Shown: positions 39,643 through 51,600 of the stretch, piece after piece | Numbering within the stretch: the stretch's first letter is position 1 | Layout of the letters: each line of letters starts with the position of its first letter | Notes under the pieces: model-generated | What the model was told of the DNA's origin: nothing | Databases searched by the model: none | The model's input: the letters and a program-made list of their open reading frames with translations, nothing else | Position numbers and translations under genes: made by a program | From: Distichodus sexfasciatus | Lineage: Eukaryota > Chordata > Actinopteri > Characiformes > Distichodontidae | NCBI GenBank assembly: GCA_032718565.1 | Contig: JAVGVS010000185.1 | Coordinates: forward strand, 558,001 to 622,000 | Direction: 5' to 3' | DNA length: 64,000 bases

Positions 39643-42600
39643 TATTTCAACTTCAGTTTGTTTTTTGTGATAAAACTACTTTCCCATTCAAACAAGATAT
39701 TCTGACATGTATTCCACACTGGTTCAGACTCTTTTACTTTCAGTTCCAAGCTCACCCTCAGCTATTTCCATTCACGTTTTATGGTAAGAAGCAAAAACAT
39801 AAAGTGCATAAAGGCTTCATATTTCACTCGAAGAGACGTTTATCTGTGTTATATATTAATATGTTCCCTACTGGTGGCTGTATCGTTATTTCTGCTTTGG
39901 AAAATTGTCACATTTTTTGAGTATTAGGCGTATGTTACAAGCAGCAAATGGCATACAGATTGCTCGCGTGAGGACCTGCTCTCCAAGCATAATGAGCAAA
40001 TCAAGATAATGAGTGGTGTAGAAAAACAGCACGAGGGAGAAAGCTATTTATAAATTAATGTGACTTATCAATTTGCAAGTCAATACACTTGTGTTAACAA
40101 AAAGTACGACACTTTTCCATGACTTAAGATGAGACGCTTAAAGATCTAAAAAGTAGACAATCGTAATAAAGCTGTGACAAAAGATGCATTAGGCTGGTTA
40201 ATTCGGCTGGTTTAATGTGTTAATGTCTTTTCGAGAAGAAGACTAGTTTACAGACTTTTACCAATACAATTAAAGTTTAAAGTCTGAAAACAAAAAATAA
40301 AAGAGAAATAATATGTAACTACTTTTCGTTGATAAACTTTGAGGGATAGGAATAATAAAAATGTGAGAAAATCTAATAAGACTAAATGAAAAGTAGGGCT
40401 GTGCGATATGATCAAAATCTCAAATCCCGATAACGATATATGTCAACGTTTCTGAGCGCGAGGGCAGTCAGATCTGAACAAGTGTTTGCTGTAAAGAAGA
40501 GAAGTTTCTACAAACGAAATCGTAAATTTGAATGTGCTGTATCAGGTAGACTAAGTTATTTATAATAATGACTTCTCATTTCCACTTTTTTGATCTTAGC
40601 AATAAAACAAAAGTAACTTGAATCCCAGCTTAACAAATAAATACGGCTGAAAACATCTTAAATAAATCCATCATTTATCTAGACTGTGGTTTGGCACAGT
40701 GGTTAAGTAAATTTGGCAAATGTCTGATTATGAAAATTCTTTAACAATTAAATTTGTAGCAAAATTGATTATTGTATTTTTATATTACTATTACTAACAG
40801 GTTGCCAGGAATTGGCAATATGAATATGCCATTGTTTGTGCTGATTGTAATTTCACAATTTATTTAAACTACATATAATCACATTGCTGCAAGTGTCATT
40901 CTGAAAGCAAGAGTAAAGGGTTCTGAATCATTCAAATCCTAATACAGTCTACTAAGACATCTCTATCTTATACCGTGCCAATTATAGGCACAACTCCCAC
41001 AACGCTCAGGTCCTGGAGATTTTGAAATGAATGTGTGTTTCAATACTTTTCTCCCTGTAGGTCTTCCTAAAAGATTTCAAATGTAGCCTTGGGGGAAATG
41101 ACTCATGGCAAGCACGAAATAATGAAATATCCAGGACAAAGCATCATGCAAAGACGAGAGATTTGTGTAACTGGGATATTAAGGACAGCTGTTCAGGCCT
41201 AATTAAGATCTAGAGATGTGGTTTAAGTTCTAGAGGTAAGTAACAATCTCAAATACAACAGTATCAATTTGTAATTGTAGTTTGTTTCCATTTGACATCT
41301 GATGCAATATTATTATATTATGAATATTATGACATTTACAGCATTTGGCAGACGTTCTTATCCGGAGCGACTTACATTTCCTAATTTCAGGGACAGTTCC
41401 CCTGAGAGCAACTTAGGGTTAAGGGTCTTGCTCAGGGACCCAATGTTGGTAACGTCAGAGGTCGGATTCAAACCCGCAACCTCTTGGTCCAAAGGCAAGC
41501 GTCCTACCACTAGGCCACCAACACCCTTATGAATACTTAAAGTAGCCAAACTTGCACATTTTCATTTTCTACTTACATAGCTTAGAGTTTATATTTATAG
41601 TTTATTTATATAAGTATATTCTATTTGCCCTCTTTGTTCTCTGTAGAAACAATGGATGGAGCCATGTTGTCTCCTCTCTGTACACTTGTAAATAGATCAA
41701 GTCTTCAATCAAAGACTATAGTCAAAGTCAAAGAAGTTTTTATTATCATCTCAGCTATATACAAGTATACAAAGAAACTCTCTACAGAGGACAAAGAAGG
41801 CACATAGAATATACATACAGAAATTAACTATGAAATATAAAGTCTAAACTAGAGGTAGAACATGAAAATGGAATTGTAGTTACGTTTGGTATTCAATAAT
41901 ATGTGCAAATATTGCAACAGCAGTGGAGAAAAACTACAATTACAATTCTGCAATGTATTTGTGCATTAAATCTGCAGCAGTGTAATATGAATATACTGTA
42001 CAGTAGAGGTGTGAACCTTCACTAGTCTCACAATTCAATTCGATTACAATTATCAGGTCAACGATTCGATTAAGTCTGATATCTCAATGCATCCGGTCAA
42101 TTTTTCTACATTACACGTAGACTGGGCATGGTTCGCAGATCAGGCATAGTTACTACCGGGATGTTCTTTTTATAAATATAATTTTTATGCCACAGCCAGA
42201 CAATCACCAAGTCATGTCATTACGATATAATCCAGGAGTTTCCAACTGTTTCTGTCCCACCACTGCTGCTGTCCACTGTGTGTCCATGTGGATTGCACGT
42301 CGCTGATCACCTGTAATGCCACCACGGACCACAAGGGGGCAGAGGACCACCGGATGAAAATCCCTGATAATTGATTATGGTCTGCCACAGCATTGATGCA
42401 GAATCGTCCATGTCTGCATCGCGATGATTCGTGTCAACACACCTACTATACTGTACAGGTATTTGGTTGAGAAAATAAATCTCCAAAGAACTCTTACTTC
42501 CTGTTCCTGTTTCTCCCACTGGCAGATCTTTTCCTTCACTTCCAGGTCACGGAGCTGTTTATTCAGGCTCTGCTCCACCTGTTGCCGTCTGTCCTGCAGG

Positions 42601-45600
42601 AACTCCATCAGTCGCTCCACCTTCCTGCAGCTGCTCCGTGCTCCGCTTGCACCCCCTCCGAACCGCAGGGCCTCATCCGCCTTAAAGTCCTTCAGGAAGT
42701 CCAGCAACTCGTAACTTTTGTTCAGCACCAGCAGTGATGTCTGCAACAGTCCTGTGTGTAGATAGAGAGGGTTAATCAATACCAAGAATGCGTCAAGAAC
42801 ACCAAGACTGACTGATTGGTGTGTGACTCGCCCTTTCTATTATGTTGACCAGCTGATTAGCTTAGTGGTGATCATGGTAATGTAAATGTTGATGTTAAAC
42901 ATGGCGGCTGAATAGATCAGTATCAATTATTAATTTAAAAAAAATCTCAAATAAGGAGAGCATTAGTTTAAAACGATGGTAAGATAGGTCTTAATCGTGT
43001 TCATTATTGGTATGTGCTATATGTCACCACCGAGTGAGCCGTAAGGTCATTAGAGGCAAGGTGTGAACCATTCATTCTCTTGTTGTGCTCTAACTCTCAA
43101 TACCAGCTCTAAGGCGACAGCCTCACTAGGGGTTTTATACTTGGGACTCCCCGTCAAGAACAGAGGAAGCCATCGGACGAGAGAAATGTCTTTAAGAGTC
43201 TAACAGAAGTCCAATGGCTTCGACTCAAGCACTCAAGGCTAGCATGTGCCTGATGACGGAGAACCTACACAGACATAACGCTGGGTGATGGTGCACTGCA
43301 AAAAATGCCTTTTTAAAAATAAGAAAAAATGTACTATTTTTGGGAAAAAAATACTTATTTCAAGCAAAATTATCTGCCAGTGCAGCAAGAAAATTGCACT
43401 TGCTAAGATTTCTTAAAACAAGAAAAAAATACTCAAAGACTAAGCATACACAACTTAAATTAAGCAGAATATACTAGTTTTTTCCTCCAGTTCTCTTGAA
43501 ACAAGTAAAAATATACTTACAGTCTACCTGTTAACACAACTCCTTTACCAATGTAGGTTGTTTCAAGAAAAAACTGCTCAAAATTAGTTGTATTACCTGG
43601 GTAGGATAACTCAAGAGAAATTTTCTTAGTCAAATAATCTAAACAATATTCAGTCTTACCAAGAAAATAAATCCAAAAAATGGTGTAACAAGATTAAAAT
43701 GCTGAATTCAAGTCAGTTACACTTTTTTATTTTTTGCAGTGTGGTCTAGAGGGCGCTCTTTATACCCGGTGGCATTGCTCTCTTTCTCCCTCTGCTATGG
43801 GCTCCTTCATCGGCTAAATCTACTTCATCCACCTCATCTTTTCTTCATTTCTTTTTCATTCTTTCTATCTGTCTGACTTTCTGTCTTTCTTTCTGTCTGT
43901 CTGTCTTCTGTCTGTCTTTCTTTCTGTATGTCTGTCTGTCTTTTTTCCCTGTATGTATGTCTTTCTTTCTGTCTGTCTGCCTGTCTTTCTGTCTGTCTGT
44001 CTTTCTGTCTGTCTGCCTGTCTTTCATTCTGTCTGCCTGTCTTTCATTCTGTTTGTCTATCTTTCTTTCTTTCTGTCGGTCAGTCTTTCTTTCTGTATGT
44101 CTGTCTGTCTTTTTTTTCCCTGTATGTATGTCTTTCTTTCTGTCTGTCTGCCTGTCTTTCTTTCTTTCTGTCTGTCTGTCTGTCTGTCTTTCATTCTGTA
44201 TGTCTGTCTTTCTGTCTGCCTGTCTTTCTTTCTGTCTGTCTATCTTTTTTTCAGTATGTCTGTCTGTCATTTCTTTCTGTATGTATGTCTTTCTTTCTGT
44301 CTGTCTGTCTGTATTTCATTCTTTCTCTCTCTCTGTCTGTCTATCTCTCTTTCTGTCTGTATGTCTGTCATTCTGTCTTTCTTTCTCATAGTCAAACTTT
44401 AATTCAGTAACTCAAAATGTACACTACAAATCCCAGGTTGTGTGTGTGTTTGTGATAAAATAGTTTACATAAATAAACGTAACGTAAGATTGATGTCACG
44501 TCAGTTACAGTGAACTCCTACTCCTGAACTCTTACCTCTCCTCATGCTGCTGTGCTTCTTCATTAGGTCACTGATGCTGTCAGGGCTGGCCTGCGTCTCT
44601 CCAGAGTGCTGGAACTCCTCCGCGTCATCAATCTTTACTGCAAACTGCAGTCAGAGAAACATAATCAACATTCGGGGGCAAACTGAAGATTTTATACACA
44701 GCAAATTTTAAATATATATTCATACACATTTATATGATCAACGCTGGTATTAGCAGTTAAACTCTGGAGAAACTTTTGCTTTCTGATGTCATAAACTAGC
44801 AGCAGATTCACCATAAACAAGGTTTGGCCCCAAATTTCAGAGGCTGAGAAAGTTTCCAACCAAATGCCTTTATAAACCCACCTGCTCTCATCCCCAAAAT
44901 CAAACAGCATACGGGCAGGATTTAATCTGAGCCACTTTCATATTCCATTACTGCAGGCTCTAGTTCAGGCTTCAACAAAATGAGTAGCATATTTGGCCAT
45001 TTGTTCGTACAGGTAGCTGTCAGCGGGAAATTCTCTCCAAATGCAATTAAGGCTGTGTTTAAAGAGCAGATGCTTGCTATTTAGAGAAAATTCAAGCGTC
45101 CACCTGTTAAAAGTCTTTTTCTATCCTTCTCTTTACTGAACAGCTGCTGAGTCGAGGTGAGGAAATCTGATCCATCAGCCAACTCAACTCAAAAATTCAG
45201 TCAAGTTCTATTTTAGTCCAAATGTGCTCAATGCGGTCGGCACGGTGGCGCAGTGCTTAGCGCTTCCACCTCACAGCAAGAAGGTCCTGGGTTCGAGCCC
45301 CGGGTTGGCTGTGGGGTCTTCCTGTGTGGAGTTTGCATGCTCTCCCCATGTTTGCATGGGTTTCCTCCGAGTGCTCTGGCTTTCTCCCACAGTCCAAAAG
45401 CATGCAATAAAGGTGAACTGGCGACTCTAAATTGGCCCCGTAAGGTGTGAATGTGTGTGTGATTGTGGGAGTGTGGGTGCCCTGTGGTGTGTTGGGGTCT
45501 GCCTCGTGCCCATAGTTCCCGGTAGGCTCTGGTCCCCGTGTCCCAGATAGGGATTAAGCAGTTCAGAGAACGAATAGATGTACAGACACACTGTGTGTAT

Positions 45601-48600
45601 AATGCATACTTCTGATGATCAACCCTAAGCATATGTGTAAACAGACCACAAAGCATCCCATCTCTGGTTATGTAAGAGTTCCCCGAGTCCCAGTGTGCAG
45701 CACATGAAATGCAATACACAACCAAACATCAGTGTGGTCAGTAAAAACACGCTGCTTGATTCTACAAAGCAAATCCACATCTGATGAGTGTTTCTGTTCA
45801 GTCTCTGTTTACCTTTTCAGAGCAAACACTGACATACGACCTCATGTGTGAGTCTGTTCTTTTATCTGTAATTTGCCGGTGGGAGTGTGAAGCTCTGAAG
45901 CGGATTCCATTTGCACGTACACACACGCACTCTTGTATTACTTTCTCTGTGAGGTACTTGGTAAACACAAACCTTAACCTCAGTGACTAAATGCAAATTG
46001 TTTAGCTCTATTAGCTGTTCTAATAAAACATGGACGTTCTCTATGGGGATCGGTACAAAAATGTCCCCGCAAAGCTATACAAATGGACAAATCGTAGTGT
46101 TCCATATTTTTTAGGAGGGTCAAGTCCTCAAAACACCCTACAAACATGAACACACCCACCCACCCACCCACCCACGCACTCTCGTCTGATCCACTTTAGA
46201 TATGCATTAGAGGAAACAGCTGGTGCTGCTCTAAAACAGTGTAACACACCATCTATTGAGTCACTGTCTCACACACACACACACACACACACATAGACAG
46301 AAAGCAGGGCACTGCATTCAAAATAACAAACCCTGGTGTCTGATCCTTTCATATGGTCAACCTCTTGTTTTCTCTCTCTCTCTCTCTCTCTCTCTTTCTG
46401 TAAAAACTGTAACTGTCTCTGACTGTGTGACGTTCTCTATCCTGCCAGCTGGTAGTGTAACGGTTAGGGAGTTGACCCCATGATCGAAGGATCGGCGGTT
46501 CAAGTCCCAGACTGCCAAAGGGAACAACTGAGGTACTCACAAACAAGGTACCGTCTCCAAACACTTCTCCCGGGCGCTGTACGTCACAGTTGGGTCAAAT
46601 GCAGAGGTCAGATTTCATTGTGGTGCACTGTGTACTGTGGTGTGTTCACAACGACAAATACTAACAAAACTTTACTTCATCATTTTACTGTAGTGCTGCT
46701 GCTTCTTGGCCCAATCAAACCTACATTTACAGCATTTCACAGACATTCTTATTCAGAGCAACTTCCATTTTCCATTTCAATTTTAGGGATAAATTTCTTT
46801 GAAACAGCTCTGGATTAAAGGTCTTACTCAGGGACTCAATGATGGTAGCGCTGTGGGTAGGATTTGAATCCACAACCTTTTGGCCTGAAGAGTAACCTAA
46901 CCAGAATACCTGTTCACTTATACAACATAAATACACACTGTGGCCTGGTTTCTTGAACATGGATTAAGCATAGCCTTGGACTAAACTCACCACTAAAACT
47001 CAAACCTAGTCTAGACCAGCGTTTCCCAATCCCGGTCCTCGCGCCCCAATCGACCTTCCCAACCCACAGCACAGCTGATGCTAATGATTAGCTAATTAGC
47101 AACGTAGGACCAGCGTGCGACAGTGCAGGAAATACTGAAAATGTGCAGAGCGGTGGGGCGCGAGGACTGGGATTGGGAAACGCTGGTCTAGACACAAGTT
47201 TAATCATAGCTGGGGTAACTGGCACTATGAGTCAAAAATGGGAGCGCTGTACCTTTGCTTGGAACTGGCAAATGTTCAATTGCCAATTGCATTCAGACTA
47301 AGTTTGCAACATCTGTACTATAAAAGTGTCTATGACATCTTAAACATGTAGTAACAATGTCTTGCAAAACCTCTAAAATGTTTAAAAACTCCTCCAAACT
47401 TCTTTTTCTACCTCTCCAGCCTCACCTCCAGAGCGTGCTGGTAGAACTGGCAGGCGAGCAGTAGGAGCGAGTGTCGCTTCTCCAGGTGGTTCTTCAGACT
47501 TTTCCACGCCTCACTAAGGGACAGAGCCATGGCCTCGTAAACCACCGCATCCTTCTCCTCCTTCTCCTCCACCGTCTTATCCGCCTCCTCCAGCAGCGCT
47601 CCTACACCTCCCTCATTTCTCTGTCAAGAACAGTTCCATATTGTCACTTAAAAGTTATTCAACATTAGTGAGTGATTATTTGTCATTGCGAACAGACCAC
47701 ACCACAGCACAGCACACAGTGCACCACAACAAAATGTGACCTCTGCATTTGACCCATCCATGAAGGAGCAGTGGGCAGCTAACAAGGGCAGTGCTCGGGG
47801 AGCAGTGCTTGGGGACGGTACCTTGCTCATGAGTACCTCAGTGGTAACTTTACCGGACTGGATTCGAACCTGCGAAACTTGTGATCACGACGTGAACATC
47901 CTACCGTTACGCCACCGACTGCACAAGAGTACTGAAGTAAGACTTTGTATAGTATACATAATTTAGTTAGGTACACAAACGTTAACTGAGAGTATTCCTA
48001 CTTATTTTTACTTTAGAAAAAATATACTATAAGAGAGGGGCGGCACGTTAGTTAGCACTGCCGCCTTACAGCGAGAAGCTCCTCGGGGTCCGCCATAGGG
48101 CCTATCTGTGTGGAGTTTGCGTGCTCTCCCCGTGTTCACGTGGGTGCCCCGGTTTCCTCCCACAGCCCAAAAGCAGTAGGTTAATTGGTGATTCTGAGTT
48201 GGCCACGCAAGGTGTGACTGTGAGTATGTGTGTGCCCTGCGGTGTGTTGGCGCATGCCCAGGGTTGGTTACCACCTTGCGCCCGTAATTTCTAGGATTGC
48301 GCTCCCCACCGTGACCCCAGTTGGGATTAAGCAGTTTGGATAATGAATACTACATGAGAGTATACTGACTTATTTTTACATTAGAGGAAGTACACTAACG
48401 GCACACTGGAATATACTTCTTCTTCATATGGCTAGACACAAGAGCCACATTAAACAGCACTGGGATAAACACATCTCCCTCCCTAACGTCCCAAAATCCA
48501 CAAACATCCCCCAAGCCACGTGCTGCCAAATGTTGATATCTCTCATGATTATGGGGAAATTAGCTCGTGGTAAACAGACACTTTGAATTCACGCGAGCGC

Positions 48601-51600
48601 TTCTACAATCTGAACGCACGTGCGGCAGTGCGGTTGGCATGCTGGGGATCGACTTTAATTAAACGCTCCACTTGCATGCCTGACTGTATCCAAACTTGGG
48701 GTCGGGCGTTGGTCCAACATCAGTGCATCTAAACTCGGCCTGTGCTCTTTTCACTGTTCCTTACATTACAATTCATATGTTAATGCAGCTCAAGGACGAG
48801 GTTGTGAATGTGAAGCATCATTCCAATTATGATTTATTCATTTTCTTTTAGACAAGAAGTGATTTAGTTGATTTCCTGTATATGCATATTATTTATAAAA
48901 TGAATGATCCCACTACCGCTGTTGACAGTATATAATGGCAAGGAAATTGGCCCCATGATTACAATGAGTGAGTGCGTGATTATTTGTCATTGTGAACACA
49001 CCACAGCACAGCACACAGTGCACCACAACCAAATGTGACCTCTGCATTTAACCCATCCGTGAAGGAGCAGTGGGCAGCTAACAAGTACTTGCTCATGAGT
49101 ACCTCATTGGTTAATTTACCAGCCCTGGATTCAAACCTGCAACCTTCGGATCACAGGGCGAACGCCCTACCATTACACCACCAACTGAAGGTTGCGGTTC
49201 AAGTCTCAGACCAGTAAAGGTACCATTGAGGTACTCATGAGTAGAGACGTGAACCTTCACTGGTCTGACGATTCAATTACGTTTATTAGATCAAGGATTC
49301 TCTTACAATATCACGATGCAGGCCATCAATTTTTCTACATTACTTCACATTGCACGCAGATCATGCAGCCGTAGTTAGTACCGGGATGTTCTTTTTAACT
49401 AAAATATTTATGCTGTAGCTGTCACAGCCCCCTGGACTTTGGCTGGACTGTGCCCCCTCGAAGTCTGCAGAGTGGCCAGCAGATGCCACCATTTAGTTGT
49501 GTAATGTATTCAGTTCTGTCTCGTGCCCCCTGTCTGTCTTGTCCTTGTTCCACCTTCCCATTGGTTAATCAGTCTTCGTTAGTATCCCCACGTGTGTTGG
49601 TTAGTGTTTGGCTCAGCCTGTGTTCCTGATTGGTTTACCCCTTTATTGATTGATTTGGCTTGTTTAGAGTTTGGTTTCTGATTGGTTTTCTCCTGTTTAA
49701 TTAATCTCGTTCCTTGTTATGTTTCCCTATTTAGGCTCGGTTTTTCCCATCGTTTCCTGGCTGTCCACCCTAACCGTAACCCCCCACCCGTGTCGGTGTG
49801 CTACCCGATTTTGGAAGAGAAAGTTTTTCTGTTTTTTTGGCCCTCGCACTGTTTTATGTTCAGTTTTCCAATAAAAGGCTTGCAACGACTACCTTGCTTT
49901 GTGTCATAGTGACCCGGGGCTGTGACAGTAGCCAGAAAATCACCAAGCAATGTCATTATGATATAATTCAGGGGTTTTCAACTGCTTCAGTCCCAGAGAC
50001 CACCACTCAGACCAAGCAGTCTCAGTGTGGGGGGAGTATTTTGTGTATTACTATTTAGATATGAAATGAGCTTTTGCAGGTTGGGATGTCTGCGGTTATG
50101 AGATTAATTTCAGCACTCCTGCTCATGAGCAAGGTACCGTCCCCAAACACAGCTCCTCAGGCGCTGTCAAAAAAGCTGCCCACTGCTTCTTCCTTCATGG
50201 ATTGGTCAAATGCAGAGGTCACATTTGGTTGTGGTGCACGGCACAGCTAATCGCTCGCCCCCTGGTACACTGTGTCTTGTGTTGCATCACATTATGCAGC
50301 GCTGCAAGGTGTTTAAAACAGATCATGGCTGAACTGGAGCTAAAGTGGATCCTAAAGAGCAGCTCTAAACAGATGCCTGTTGTGAGTGCTGGATAAAAAC
50401 CTGGCAGGTCAAAGACTGTTAACAACTGCAGTCAGAAGTACAGGACTTTATCAACTCTAATGAGGTCTGGGCATTCCCTCTTGAAATAACATCAGCATTC
50501 AGTGCCAACTTGCAGCAGGACACGGGTAAATCCAGCCTCCATATTCAACTCTTCAGCTAAACGCCATTGAACAATAGTTGTTAAAATGAGAGAACTGTAA
50601 TTTTTGCAGAACGTTAGCTCTTCAGGAAATTGGATTAAACCATACTGTTGAAAGCAACAGTAAAAATGATGGGTACATCAACTAGTGATCAACATCTTTC
50701 TGAAACTAACTGCAACTTTTAAAGGAGAAAACACGGGTCCCTTGGCAATGCTCCACATTCAAACTGTGCTGTTTTGGAACGTTTGCCACATTCACTTACC
50801 AATATACAGATTACATTGACATTTACAGCATTTAGCAGACGCTCTTACCCAGAGCAACTTTTCAGGGACAGTTCCAGAGGTCGGATTTGAACCCACAACC
50901 TCTTGGGCCAAAGGCGAGTGTTCTACCACTAGGCCACCAGCACCCTAGTTCAGTTTGATTATAATCAATCTAAACACATACTCTGTTTATTCCAGGTTGT
51001 ATGTAAACAGCTGAGCCTGGTTCTCTTAAGAGGGTGAAGGTCATAATTTAAGTGAGTCATTATTTATCATAGTGAACACAGCACAGCTCTGCACACTAAT
51101 GGCAGCGCCTGGCGAGCAGTGCTTAGGGACGGTACTTTGTTCATGAGTCCCTTGTTGGAACCTGTGAAAACTGGAGCCACGTCGTCTCGTGTCTCTGTAT
51201 ATCTGTAGAGTATGTAGCAGAGATGACAATAAAGTTTACTTTGACCTTTACTGGTGCGGGACTTAAACTAGCAACCTTTTAATCAAGGGACCAACTCCCT
51301 AACCGTTACGCTATCAACTGTCCCTTAAGTTTGAGTTTGAATTAATGGAAACCACTACCAAGTCAGATATAAGGATTCAACTGCACAAATCTAGCGCTGG
51401 ATATGAAACTGCATAACATTAAATTTTTTGGAGTGACTATGTGCACAACCTGCAGATTTCTGTAGTTAAACTCACTTACAGCAAGGCCTTTATTTCCCTG
51501 AAAAAAATACATAGAAAATAAAAATAAAAATTTGGTGTCTGTGTTAACGTTTTTGAGTGGACCTGAAATCAGCTAAAAATTGGAGTAAAAATTGACACTG

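Noticed and set aside
39511..39755. Possible coding exon between exons 5 and 6 (frame with EPVWNTCQNILFEWES)
   Set aside because: It runs straight into an (ATA)n microsatellite, lacks heptads and has no acceptor/donor pair in phase 0.
43845..44410. Four open frames of 140-160 codons on both strands
   Set aside because: They are translations of (CTGT/CTTT)n in every frame, without start context or a domain.
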